A DNA stretch of 50,705 nucleotides, from positions 1-50,705 of the forward strand of contig JBFXEJ010000035.1 in the NCBI GenBank assembly GCA_050180235.1, given 5' to 3'. The position numbers were made by a program, and so were the translations under genes. The DNA comes from JAABRU01 sp050180235 (lineage in GTDB: Bacteria; Desulfobacterota; Desulfobacteria; Desulfobacterales; Desulfococcaceae). Each line of letters opens with the position of its first letter. The first letter of the stretch is position 1. The notes under the pieces were generated by a model. It was not told the origin of the DNA. It did not search any database and was given only the letters and a program-made list of their open reading frames with translations. Below are positions 9,617 to 16,811 of the stretch, piece by piece.

Positions 9617-9656
9617 AACGCAGCACAGACTGTAAGTCTGTGCTGCGTTTTTTCCG
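9617..9656 (+). terminator. strong hairpin with T tract, orphan position
   Basis: GCAGCACAGACT pairs with AGTCTGTGCTGC around a 3-nt loop and is followed by GTTTTTT on the plus strand. The genes on both sides are on the minus strand, so it has no obvious plus-strand client and lies in the leader of the kinase gene. It may be a repeat-derived hairpin. Confidence 0.5.
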
Positions 9657-9660
9657 GAGT

Positions 9661-9710
9661 CCCGGACTGAAATTTTGGGAACCCGTCTTTGCCAAATTTT
9701 CAGTTTGGCA
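9661..9710. repeat. family E palindromic repeat, copy 1
   Basis: GGACTGAAATTTTGGGA is followed by GCCAAATTTTCAGTTTGGCA in inverted relation. The same motif pair occurs at 24296-24344 and, inside the end of arnC, at 28745-28807. It is a short extragenic palindrome of unknown function. Confidence 0.6.
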
Positions 9711-9796
9711 TTATTGGCAATGCCCTTCGCACGGGAATGCAGTCTGAAGAATATTTCTGATCTGCCGGAAATCCGTGAAACCGGATCCATCTGTTT

Positions 9797-10129
9797 TTAC
9801 AGTTTTTCCAGCATTTTTTGAATCTCTGTCTTTGACAGTCCTTTTGTGAAAAATCTCAGGCATTCTTCAGATTTGAGACCTCTGAGACGATCTTCCGGTT
9901 TCAGCCCTTTTAGGCGATCTTCGGGTCTGAGTCTTTTCAGCAGTTCGTCTATATCCTCCTGTGTCAGATAACCCATCACCTCTTTTTTCACATCCCTCTG
10001 ATAATCCTCTATTGTGTAAGGCATGACAACACCTCCTGTTCCGTATTTTTCAAAAAGCTGACTGAGGAGCCTGTGAAAAAATCTGTCAGTGTCAGTCCGA
10101 AAAGACGGTGCCATTGAATCATATTTCAC
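9797..10129 (-). pseudogene. truncated tandem copy of the PD-(D/E)XK-like gene at 10169
   Basis: This 110-codon open frame (GTG start) is a remnant. Its first 50 bp match the 5' end of the gene at 10169-10990 (the 'GATTCAATGGCACCGTC' stretch), then it jumps directly to the 3' part that encodes QLFEKYGTGGVVMPYTIEDY, losing about 540 bp. Because of the deletion the original start is out of frame with the remaining 3' part; the present reading uses an upstream GTG and turns MIQWHRLFGL into MKYDSMAPSF. The middle, from QLFEKY to the 9-residue PEDRLKGLK repeats, is identical to the full gene, whereas the last 25 residues and 3' flank differ at many positions, a mosaic that suggests gene conversion. 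The predicted nuclease core is missing, so I call it a pseudogene; a small expressed product cannot be excluded. Confidence 0.75.
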
Positions 10130-10168
10130 TCTGCGGGAATCCGTAAAACCGGATATGGCTGTTTTTAT

Positions 10169-10990
10169 TTAAAGTTTTTCCAGCAGTTTCTCAATCTCAG
10201 CCCTTGAAAATCCTTTTGCAAGAAGTCTGAGACGATCTTCGGGTTTCAGACCTCTGAGACGATCTTCCGGTTTCAGCCCTTTTAGGCGATCTTCGGGTCT
10301 GAGTCTTTTCAGCAGTTCGTCTATATCCTCCTGTGTCAGATAACCCATCACCTCTTTTTTCACATCCCTCTGATAATCCTCTATTGTGTAAGGCATGACA
10401 ACACCTCCTGTTCCGTATTTTTCAAAAAGCTGATAAATCACAGTGCTTACAGGGTTTTTCCACTGATAATGCCCGGCTCCGTATCCCACATTTTCCGGCA
10501 CTGCGCTGAACAGCAGCCATACTGCGTTTCTTTCCACCCTGGGAATCCGGCTGAGAACAATGACTCTGATCTCACGCACACCCCAGCATACATTGTAAAC
10601 ACCCGGTGACACAGATGTCAAAACCACCTGCTCCGCAAGTTTCTCCGGATATCTCGTGCTTACAGCGTACAGGCGGAAATCCTCCTCCGGCAGCAGATTC
10701 CCGGACGGACTGATCTGCTTGCGGTAATTCACATAATGCCCCATAAGTTCGTCAACTGTCCATGCGTCCAGAGCCTCCTGATGGGATTTGTATGTCATCA
10801 GATTGTGCACACCCATATTATCAAGTCCGTCCGGCAGTTCCGCTGGCGGGGCACCCTCCTTTTTCTCTATGATTACAACATCAAGAAGCTGCTGTCTCAG
10901 GGAAAGATCCTTCTCAAGTTCCACCTCATAAGAAGAGCCTGTGAAAAAATCTGTCAGTGTCAGTCCGAAAAGACGGTGCCATTGAATCAT
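10169..10990 (-). CDS. PD-(D/E)XK nuclease-like (Rpn-type) protein with C-terminal PEDRL repeats
   Basis: This is a 273-residue protein of a family common in cyanobacteria and Desulfobacterota and usually annotated as hypothetical or Rpn-like. The N-terminal part contains a plausible PD-(D/E)XK core (FTGSSYEVELEKDLS, then LDVVIIEKKEG), followed by the signature LPDGLDNMGVHNLMTYKS and ELMGHYVNYRKQ. The C-terminus has three 9-residue units of the type PEDRL(K/R)GLK encoded by a 27-bp repeat, then a short helix (AEIEKLLEKL). GGAG sits 7 nt before the ATG, overlapping the end of thrC 12 bp upstream, so it is probably co-transcribed with thrC. Members are thought to act as mobile-DNA-associated nucleases, but catalytic activity here is inference. 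A broken copy lies directly downstream. Confidence 0.65.
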   Translation of the reverse strand: MIQWHRLFGLTLTDFFTGSSYEVELEKDLSLRQQLLDVVIIEKKEGAPPAELPDGLDNMGVHNLMTYKSHQEALDAWTVDELMGHYVNYRKQISPSGNLLPEEDFRLYAVSTRYPEKLAEQVVLTSVSPGVYNVCWGVREIRVIVLSRIPRVERNAVWLLFSAVPENVGYGAGHYQWKNPVSTVIYQLFEKYGTGGVVMPYTIEDYQRDVKKEVMGYLTQEDIDELLKRLRPEDRLKGLKPEDRLRGLKPEDRLRLLAKGFSRAEIEKLLEKL

Positions 10991-11002
10991 TGTGTTCTCC
11001 GG

Positions 11003-12508
11003 TCAGGAAAGCGGTTTCAGATCCAGTTCTTTGGCGATTTCCTCAGACACCCGGCGGACAAAAAGATCAAAATCCGCTCCTTCAATGGGCGCACCGGGCG
11101 CGGGGACTTTTTTCAGATCAGCCGGGTGCATCAGCACAGGTTTATTTTGCAGCGCGGGATCAGGTTTTATTCCGAATTCTGCGGGAAAACGGTTTTCAAA
11201 ATACATTTCCTGAAAACCCGCAAATTTCAGGGCATGGGCTGTGGAATCCACCACTGCCTCCTCATCTTTGCCCACAAGTCCCTGCTTTACGGCTTTGACC
11301 AGACCAGCGAGGGATTCGCCCCCGTGAGTGCAGGCAATATGGCCGTTGCGGTTGGCTGTCAGTTCCCAGTCCATGATTTCCTGCTCTGTGACTTCTGCAA
11401 AAAAAACCCTCTGTTTCCCTGCCATTTTGTTATACTGATCCGCAAGATGAATCACTCTGGGCATGGAAACCGGATTGCCGATCATCGCAGCCTGGGCAGT
11501 GCTGGGTTTTACCGTAACCGGGACAAATTTCCGTTTTTTGGGATCAGATTCCAGATAGTATTTGTAAACCGGGTTGGCATGTTCGGACTGCACACCAATG
11601 ATTTTCGGCAGAGTGCTGATAATGCCTGTTTCATAAAATTTGAGAAAACCGCTCATCACAGCCGTGATATTGCCTGCATTGCCAATGGGCACAACCACCA
11701 CTTTGTTTTCCATTTCATATTCAAAATCCTGTGCGATTTCGTATGAATAGGATTCCTGCCCCAGAATGCGCCATGCGTTTTTGGAATTGAGCAGGGCCAC
11801 ATTGTAATTGTCCGCGAGATGCTCGACCACCTTCATGCAGTCATCAAACACTCCGGGAATTTCAAACACAGACGCGCCGCTGCCCAAAGGCTGGGACAGT
11901 TGCTGGGGCGTGACTTTTTTATGTGGAAGCAGCACTGCGGATTTGATATGGGGTTTCAGATAAGCCGCATACAGGGCAGCAGCCGCTGACGTGTCCCCGG
12001 TAGATGCACAGATGGCAAGCACATCAGACACCAGCCCGGTGTTCACCAAAAAGTTGATATAACTCATAGCACTGGCCATGCCCCGATCCTTGAATGACGC
12101 GCTGGGATTCTGACCATCGTTTTTGAACCAGAATTTCACTCCTGCTTTTTCCTGCATACTGGCATTGGCCTCCACAATGGGCGTATGGCCTTCTCCCAGA
12201 TACACAACAGAATCCAGAGGAATCACCGGCCCGATGAATTCATGGTAGAGGTAAATGCCTTTGAGCGCGGGTATGTGCAGCATCCTGCGAAAATCAAAAA
12301 TCCTGCGCCATGTTTCCGCGGGGATTTCCTTGAGCCGGTCAAAGTTTTCATCATAAAGCAGCAGCACCTGACCGCAGTCCGGGCAGGTGTAAAGCAGTTT
12401 TTCAATACCGTATTCTGATTGGCATCCCAGACAGCGGTAAATGAGTTTTCCTTTGGGCCGGGGAATCAGAAAAGGCTGTATCTCTTTGGGGAAATGTTCA
12501 GGTTTCAT
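11003..12508 (-). CDS. thrC: threonine synthase
   Basis: This is a 501-residue PLP enzyme that converts O-phosphohomoserine to threonine in the cytoplasm. The start is the ATG at 12508 (MKPEHFPK), preceded by AAAGGAAAA; an ATG ten codons upstream lacks a site. An N-terminal zinc-ribbon-like pair, Cys26/Cys29 and Cys42/Cys45, precedes the fold-type II core. The PLP lysine is Lys140 in SASFKDRG; GEGHTP, ASTGDTSAAAALY and the phosphate loop PIGNAGNITA are recognisable. The length is typical of the longer threonine synthases. The gene is followed 12 bp later by the PD-(D/E)XK-like gene, an unexpected operon partner. No threonine leader peptide or riboswitch is visible upstream, where the sequence is repeat-rich. 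Confidence 0.93.
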   Translation of the reverse strand: MKPEHFPKEIQPFLIPRPKGKLIYRCLGCQSEYGIEKLLYTCPDCGQVLLLYDENFDRLKEIPAETWRRIFDFRRMLHIPALKGIYLYHEFIGPVIPLDSVVYLGEGHTPIVEANASMQEKAGVKFWFKNDGQNPSASFKDRGMASAMSYINFLVNTGLVSDVLAICASTGDTSAAAALYAAYLKPHIKSAVLLPHKKVTPQQLSQPLGSGASVFEIPGVFDDCMKVVEHLADNYNVALLNSKNAWRILGQESYSYEIAQDFEYEMENKVVVVPIGNAGNITAVMSGFLKFYETGIISTLPKIIGVQSEHANPVYKYYLESDPKKRKFVPVTVKPSTAQAAMIGNPVSMPRVIHLADQYNKMAGKQRVFFAEVTEQEIMDWELTANRNGHIACTHGGESLAGLVKAVKQGLVGKDEEAVVDSTAHALKFAGFQEMYFENRFPAEFGIKPDPALQNKPVLMHPADLKKVPAPGAPIEGADFDLFVRRVSEEIAKELDLKPLS

Positions 12509-12916
12509 ATGATTTTCCTTTATGGCTGAAAAATACAAAATAAAACAGGTTTCCGGTTTGTTTTCAATTCACAAAGTAAAACAGGCTTCCAGCTTGTTTC
12601 CGGAGTCGCAGCAAAAGCTGGAAGCTTTTGATACTTTTTCTGCAGAACAAGATTCCAGATTGTTACCAATTAACAAAGTAGTACACGACCAATTTAGTTT
12701 TTATATTATCAAAATCACCGTGTCGGATTACGCTTACGCTAATCCGACCTACTTATTACTATAATTTAAAATAATTATACTTGTAGGTCGGATTAGCGCA
12801 AGCGTAATCCGACACCTGATTATCTAAAAATTAAGTTGGTTGTGTAGTAAAACAAACTTCCAGTTTGTTCCCTGAGCCGCAGCACAAGCTGGAAACTTTT
12901 GATACTTTTGATAAAA
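12509..12916. other. repeat-filled gap between serS and thrC
   Basis: The gap holds decayed relatives of the family A core: AACAGGCTTCCAGCTTGTTT-like palindromes at about 12541-12565, 12578-12600 and 12848-12872, AAAAGCTGGAAGCTTTTGAT at about 12612-12632, and a last piece ending GATAAAATCACCT at 12921. Between them lies a large CGGATTA palindrome (12720-12815). No gene is visible. Confidence 0.65.
12720..12815. repeat. family D palindrome (GTAGGTCGGATTAGC type)
   Basis: Two 33-bp arms in inverted orientation (12720-12752 and 12783-12815; GTGTCGGATTACGC... and ...GCGTAATCCGACAC) enclose an AT-rich 30-bp loop. The arms match almost completely. Single arms of the same family recur at 21660-21692, 21784-21816 and 21909-21940. 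This is a widely dispersed bacterial extragenic repeat. Confidence 0.8.
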
Positions 12917-14194
12917 TCACCTGGGGTCAATCTTTTCCAGACCGCCCATATAAGGCTGCAGCGCTTTGGGAATAAGCACTGTTCCGTCTTCCTGCTGGCA
13001 GTTTTCCAGAATCGCGGCAAAGGTGCGTCCCACAGCCAGTCCTGATCCGTTCAGAGTGTGAACCAGTTCTGTGCCTTTTTTCCCTTTGCGTTTGAAGCGT
13101 ATATTGGCACGTCTGGCCTGAAAATCCTCAAAATTGCTGCATGAGGAAATTTCCCGGTAGGTGTTCTGGGAAGGCATCCAGACCTCAATATCATAGGTTT
13201 TTGCAGAGGAAAATCCCATATCGCCCGTGCAGAGTGTGATGACCCGGTAAGGCAGTTCCAGACGTTTCAGAATGGTTTCCGCATTTTCCAGCAGTTTTTC
13301 CAGTTCTGCGTAGGAATTTTCCGGCAGAGTGAATTTGACCAGTTCCACCTTGTTAAACTGATGCTGGCGGATCAGCCCCTTCGTGTCCTTTCCATAGGAA
13401 CCGGCCTCAGACCGGAAACAGGGCGTATAGGCTGTGAAGTAAACGGGCAGCTTTTCCTCCTCCAGCACATCTCCGCTGTAAATATTGGTGACAGGAACCT
13501 CGGCAGTGGGAATCAGAAAATAATCCCAGTTTTCAAGTTTGAAAAGATCAGCCTCAAACTTGGGCAACTGACCGGTTCCGGTCATGGTTTTGCGGTTGAC
13601 CATAAAGGGCGGCAGAACCTCGGTGTATCCGTGCTCCAAAGTATGGATGTCCAGCATGAAATTAATCAAAGCCCGTTCCAGCCGTGCGCCCTGTCCCAGA
13701 TACAGGGGAAAACGTGCGCCGGCAAGTTTTGCTGCCCGCTCCAGATCCAGAATACCGAGTTTTTCCCCAATATCACAATGATCTTTGATTTCAAAGGAAA
13801 AAACCGGAGGCGTTCCCACCTTTTTGACTTCAGGATTGTCCTTTTCATCCTTTCCCACAGGAACCGATTCATGGGGAATATTGGGCAGATTCAGGAGAAT
13901 ATTCTGCACCATGTCCTCAGATTCCGCCAGAATCCGATCCAGTTCCTTCACCCGTGCGGACACCTCCCGCATCTCCAGTACCAGTTCCTGCGCGTCCTGG
14001 CCTTTTTTCTTCATCCCGGCAATCTGCTCGGAAACAGTGTTTCTGCGGTTACGGAGTCCTTCGATTTCCAGAAGAACTTCCCGTCTCTGATCCTCACATT
14101 TCTGAAAATTATCCAGATTCGCTGTGTCACCCCGTTTTGCCAAAGCTTTGCGAACCTCAGATAAATTTTGCCTTACAAACTTGATTTCCAGCAT
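12917..14194 (-). CDS. serS: seryl-tRNA synthetase
   Basis: This is a 425-residue class II aminoacyl-tRNA synthetase that charges tRNA-Ser (and tRNA-Sec) with serine. An N-terminal antiparallel coiled coil covers residues about 5-100 (tRNA-binding arm). The catalytic part shows the serine-binding TAE motif (230-232), class II motif 2 (258-285, CFRSEAGSYGKDT then IRQHQFNKVE) and motif 3 (383-400, GSGLAVGRTFAAILENCQ). Length and motif order are standard. It is transcribed alone on the minus strand; a candidate promoter lies at 14315-14343. The 3' end runs into repeat sequence. Confidence 0.96.
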   Translation of the reverse strand: MLEIKFVRQNLSEVRKALAKRGDTANLDNFQKCEDQRREVLLEIEGLRNRRNTVSEQIAGMKKKGQDAQELVLEMREVSARVKELDRILAESEDMVQNILLNLPNIPHESVPVGKDEKDNPEVKKVGTPPVFSFEIKDHCDIGEKLGILDLERAAKLAGARFPLYLGQGARLERALINFMLDIHTLEHGYTEVLPPFMVNRKTMTGTGQLPKFEADLFKLENWDYFLIPTAEVPVTNIYSGDVLEEEKLPVYFTAYTPCFRSEAGSYGKDTKGLIRQHQFNKVELVKFTLPENSYAELEKLLENAETILKRLELPYRVITLCTGDMGFSSAKTYDIEVWMPSQNTYREISSCSNFEDFQARRANIRFKRKGKKGTELVHTLNGSGLAVGRTFAAILENCQQEDGTVLIPKALQPYMGGLEKIDPR

Positions 14195-14314
14195 AATAAT
14201 TCCTATATTCCAAAAAGTATTTTAAAATAATGGGGGTTAGTTATCCTGCTCCCTTTCGGTCTGTGCCGGGGATCCTTCTGATCCCAGACTGATCCCAGGG
14301 CCGATGATGAATCT

Positions 14315-14343
14315 TTTTTAGCACGGCATCTGTTTTTGGTCAA
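14315..14343 (-). promoter_or_regulatory. candidate sigma-70 promoter of serS
   Basis: On the minus strand TTGACC (14338-14343) is followed after 17 bp by TAAAAA (14315-14320). It lies about 120 nt upstream of the serS ATG. The -10 box is weak, so this is a moderate call. Confidence 0.45.
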
Positions 14344-14412
14344 TGATTATTATAAGTTGACTTTGGATCGCAATCATTTGCACTGAAAAGGAAAAACACC
14401 CGGGAGAATCGA

Positions 14413-15003
14413 ATGGACGAAATCAGAGAAAAAAAACTCAGTATCCGTCAGGAAATGGAACAGATGATGACAGAACTTCCTGCCGGGGAACGGGACGAAA
14501 AGACAAAGATCATTGAAGATCGGCTGTTTGAATTTGCCAATTTCGTGGAATCCAGAATTCCCCTGCTTTACATAAGTCAGGGATTTGAAATAGCCAGCGA
14601 ATCCATTATCCGCAAGTCTTACAAACAGCATAAAATCGTTGTGCTTCCTGTTTTTGAAAAAGACAAACGGAATGTGAGACTGCTGAAGGTTGATGATTTT
14701 GACAATGATCTGAGACCGGGCGGGGTCAGAGGAGTGCCTGAACCGGATCCGGAAAAATGCAAAAAAGTTCCACTTGACAAGGTGGATATTGCCATTATTC
14801 CGGGGCTTGTCTTTGATGAAAAAGGCGGAAGGATTGGTTCGGGTATGGGATATTATGATCGGCTGATCCCCAAACTGTCCTCTACCACCCGCAAGGTGGC
14901 CCTGTGCCTGGAAAAGCAGATTGTTCCACTGGTTCCCATGGAGACTCATGACAAATATGTTGATATTATCATTACAGATCAAAGGATTATATACAAAATC
15001 TGA
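14413..15003 (+). CDS. 5-formyltetrahydrofolate cyclo-ligase
   Basis: This is a 196-residue cytoplasmic enzyme that converts 5-formyl-THF to 5,10-methenyl-THF with ATP, keeping the folate pool active. The hallmark is the phosphate-binding and substrate loop GGRIGSGMGYYDRL in the C-terminal half, preceded by DIAIIPGLVFD; the N-terminal half holds basic residues (REKKLSIRQEM) typical of the family. GGGAG lies 7 nt before the ATG. Length is normal (180-200). It is divergent from serS, sharing the 218-bp gap, and is followed 32 bp later by the promoter of the attenuated DAHP synthase unit. In many proteobacteria this gene neighbours 6S RNA; I see no 6S-like structure here. Confidence 0.9.
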   Translation: MDEIREKKLSIRQEMEQMMTELPAGERDEKTKIIEDRLFEFANFVESRIPLLYISQGFEIASESIIRKSYKQHKIVVLPVFEKDKRNVRLLKVDDFDNDLRPGGVRGVPEPDPEKCKKVPLDKVDIAIIPGLVFDEKGGRIGSGMGYYDRLIPKLSSTTRKVALCLEKQIVPLVPMETHDKYVDIIITDQRIIYKI

Positions 15004-15035
15004 TTTCTGTCCGCGACCTTTCCTGAAAAAAATTC

Positions 15036-15064
15036 TTGACAGGTACGGCATGACGCGGTAATCA
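15036..15064 (+). promoter_or_regulatory. promoter of the trp-type leader / DAHP synthase unit
   Basis: TTGACA (15036-15041), a 17-bp spacer and TAATCA (15059-15064) form a near-consensus sigma-70 promoter. Transcription would begin near 15071, about 25 nt before the leader peptide ATG. I see no obvious TrpR operator over it. Confidence 0.75.
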
Positions 15065-15095
15065 GACATAAATGATAATGATAAGGAATATCCGT

Positions 15096-15173
15096 ATGAA
15101 AGCACAAATGCGCACAGTTTGCAAATACTGGTGGTGGTGTCTGAATGAAGGGGCGGACCAGAAGGTTCCCTGA
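15096..15173 (+). CDS. tryptophan-rich leader peptide (TrpL-like)
   Basis: This is a 25-codon reading frame MKAQMRTVCKYWWWC...VP with three consecutive Trp codons (15129-15137), AAGGA 8 nt before its ATG and its TGA at 15171-15173. It sits between a strong promoter and two tandem intrinsic terminators upstream of the DAHP synthase gene, which is the classic layout of a ribosome-mediated attenuator. Ribosome stalling at the Trp triplet would free the segment around 15164-15175 to form an antiterminator. It is too short to be a functional protein; its role is to sense charged tRNA-Trp. Unlike the usual location before trpE, here it controls the entry enzyme of the shikimate pathway. Confidence 0.88.
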   Translation: MKAQMRTVCKYWWWCLNEGADQKVP

Positions 15174-15236
15174 CACGGACATCATAATATACATGATCAT
15201 ATTGTCAGGAACTGCGGGCCGCCAGGTCCGCAGTTC
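15140..15236 (+). promoter_or_regulatory. alternative antiterminator / pause structures of the trp attenuator
   Basis: GTGTC (about 15138-15142) and GACAC (15172-15176) can form the 1:2 pause hairpin. GTTCCCTGACA (15165-15175), which contains the leader stop codon, can instead pair with TGTCAGGAAC (15203-15212) with one bulged C; that 2:3 pairing takes away the 5' arm of the terminator stem at 15209-15217. These mutually exclusive pairings are visible in the sequence; their energies were not calculated. Confidence 0.78.
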
Positions 15237-15243
15237 TTTTTTT
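15209..15243 (+). terminator. attenuator terminator
   Basis: GAACTGCGG (15209-15217) pairs perfectly with CCGCAGTTC (15228-15236) and is followed by seven T. This is segment 3:4 of the attenuator upstream of the DAHP synthase gene. Confidence 0.88.
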
Positions 15244-15249
15244 CAGCCG

Positions 15250-15288
15250 AAAAGGGCTGCGGGGATTTTTCCACGCAGCCCTTTTTTT
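15250..15288 (+). terminator. second intrinsic terminator in the leader
   Basis: AAAAGGGCTGCG pairs with CGCAGCCCTTTT across a 12-nt loop and is followed by more T residues. Two stacked terminators upstream of one gene suggest very tight shut-off, or that read-through past the first is itself regulated. Confidence 0.8.
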
Positions 15289-15329
15289 ATTGTATAAACT
15301 TTATGTTATATGATGTGCAATTTGTCCCG

Positions 15330-15392
15330 TCATACCGGAGAACGCCGGTATCCAGACCATTTGACCGGATTCCGGTTTGCACCGGAATGACA
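15330..15392. repeat. dispersed 'GTATCCAGA...GGATTCCGG...CCGGAATGAC' palindrome
   Basis: GTCATACCGGAGAACGCCGG and CCGGTTTGCACCGGAATGAC form imperfect inverted arms. A related stretch lies at about 2860-2912. It sits in the untranslated leader between the attenuator and the DAHP synthase start. Confidence 0.6.
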
Positions 15393-15474
15393 TAATTTCA
15401 GCCGGTTAAAAAGTTGCTTATGGGGTTAATCTTATTTACATACGCAGAGAAATATCTTTGCAGGAGGATCAGAC

Positions 15475-16494
15475 ATGCTGGTAGTTATGGAAAAAAATGC
15501 AAGTGAACAACAGATTGATTCAGTTATCAAAATGATTGAGAGCCGGGGATATACGGCCCGTCCCATTCCGGGCGGCGACCGCACGGCCATCGGGGTGCTG
15601 CGCAACAAAGGTGCTGTGGATGCCTCTGTTTTTCTGGGGCTTTCAGGCGTCAAGGATGTGGTTCCCGTAACCAAACCCTACAAACTGGTCAGCCGGGAAT
15701 TCAAAAAAGAGGATACCATTGTTCATGTGGGAGATGTTTCCATTGGGAACGGTCATATGGTTCTTATTGCAGGTCCCTGCGCTGTGGAAAGTGAAATTCA
15801 GGCTCTGACCATTGCCGGACATGTCAAAAAAGCCGGTGCGCATATCTTCCGGGGCGGTGCATTCAAACCCCGGACATCCCCCTATTCCTTTCAGGGACTT
15901 GGCGTGGATGGACTGAAGATTCTGGCAAAGGTGCGCTCAGAAACCGGGCTGCCGGTCATCACTGAGGTCATGGACATGGAAACCTTTGATGTCGTGGAAG
16001 AATATGCAGACATCATCCAGATTGGAACCCGGAACATGCAGAATTTCAGCCTGCTGCGCCGCGCGGGAAAAGCCAAAAAACCTGTGTGCCTGAAACGGGG
16101 CATGGCAGCGACCATTGAAGAATGGCTCATGGCAGCGGAATATATTATGGAAGGGGGAAACTGTGATGTCATTCTCTGCGAACGGGGCGTGCGCACCTTT
16201 GTGAACCACAGCCGCAATACCCTGGATATTTCCGCAGTTCCGGTGGTGCGCAAGGAAAGCCATCTGCCAATTATCATGGATCCCAGCCATGCGGCAGGAC
16301 GCCGGGATCAGGTGATTCCCCTGAGCCGGGCTGCTGTGGCTGTGGGCGCTCACGGTCTGATGGTGGAAGTCCATCATGAACCGGACAAGGCCCTGAGTGA
16401 CGGAGCACAGTCCCTTTATCCGGAACAGTTTGAAATCCTCTGCCGTCAGGCACAGGCCATCTTCGATGTGTTAAGTCTGGGAGAGAGCATTTAA
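15475..16494 (+). CDS. aroF: 3-deoxy-7-phosphoheptulonate (DAHP) synthase with ferredoxin-like regulatory domain
   Basis: This 339-residue enzyme condenses phosphoenolpyruvate and erythrose-4-phosphate, the first step of aromatic biosynthesis. It is of the Thermotoga-like type: an N-terminal ferredoxin-like allosteric domain (residues about 1-67, MLVVMEKNASEQQID) followed by the TIM barrel with LIAGPCAVE (Cys102 matches the family metal ligand), FRGGAFKPRTSPYSFQGLG, IGTRNMQN, MDPSHAAGRRD and MVEVHHEP. GGAGG precedes the ATG. It is monocistronic: its TAA is immediately followed by a family A element. Expression is predicted to follow charged tRNA-Trp through the leader at 15096-15290, while the N-terminal domain would give feedback inhibition, commonly by Tyr or Phe in this type. 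The symbol aroF is used loosely. Confidence 0.93.
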   Translation: MLVVMEKNASEQQIDSVIKMIESRGYTARPIPGGDRTAIGVLRNKGAVDASVFLGLSGVKDVVPVTKPYKLVSREFKKEDTIVHVGDVSIGNGHMVLIAGPCAVESEIQALTIAGHVKKAGAHIFRGGAFKPRTSPYSFQGLGVDGLKILAKVRSETGLPVITEVMDMETFDVVEEYADIIQIGTRNMQNFSLLRRAGKAKKPVCLKRGMAATIEEWLMAAEYIMEGGNCDVILCERGVRTFVNHSRNTLDISAVPVVRKESHLPIIMDPSHAAGRRDQVIPLSRAAVAVGAHGLMVEVHHEPDKALSDGAQSLYPEQFEILCRQAQAIFDVLSLGESI

Positions 16495-16596
16495 GGTGAT
16501 TTATGAAAATAAATATCCCGGTTAAGTTCACAGGCACAGTTCAAAAGCCGGAAGCTTCTGATACTTTGGCGGTATATTCTTTTCCGGAAAGCACCT
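16494..16596. mobile_element. family A MITE-like element, copy 3 (103 bp), abutting the aroF stop codon
   Basis: Ends are AGGTGATTT and CACCT; the right arm reads GGAAAGCACCT and so carries a mismatch. The first base of the element is the last base of the aroF TAA. The core AAAAGCCGGAAGCTTCTGA is slightly degraded. Confidence 0.75.
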
Positions 16597-16605
16597 AAAA
16601 AAAAC

Positions 16606-16751
16606 AGTAGTGGGTCAAATCCGTTGATAAGGTCTCCCCTCCCTTGAGGGAGGGGCAGGGGGAGGGTGAAAACATCACTGATTATCCCCCTCCCCCTGCC
16701 CCTCCCACCAGGGGAGGGGAATTTTTGGATCAACAGATTTGCACCACTACC
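16606..16751. mobile_element. family B MITE, copy 1 (146 bp) with 8-bp target duplication
   Basis: Imperfect 22-bp terminal inverted repeats (AGTAGTGGGTCAAATC / GATTTGCACCACTACC) enclose a C/G-rich foldback (CCCCTCCCTTGAGGGAGGGG and CCCTCCCCCTGCCCC...). It is flanked by AAAAAAAC on both sides (16598-16605 and 16752-16759). The second copy at 20818-20963 is nearly identical over its whole length but carries a different 8-bp duplication, so both are genuine independent insertions. No transposase is present in the window. Confidence 0.9.
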
Positions 16752-16766
16752 AAAAAAACAACAGTG

Positions 16767-16811
16767 TCAGGTTTCAGGAAAATAAACCCTGAAACCTGAT
16801 TTTTTTTCATC
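16767..16811 (+). terminator. plus-strand terminator overlapping the 3' end of the PocR kinase gene
   Basis: TCAGGTTTCAGG pairs with CCTGAAACCTGA around a 9-nt loop, followed on the plus strand by eight T. It would stop transcripts arriving from aroF. The stem is at the same time the last twelve codons and stop of the minus-strand kinase gene, whose own downstream T tract is weaker. Confidence 0.7.

Noticed and set aside
12917..12940. Frameshift at the end of serS next to the family A remnant
   Set aside because: The C-terminus (MGGLEKIDPR) and total length are normal for SerRS, so the repeat lies just outside the gene.
14195..14412. 6S RNA gene beside the 5-formyl-THF cyclo-ligase gene
   Set aside because: The gap is short and shows no long central-bubble hairpin; most of it is explained as the serS promoter and leaders.
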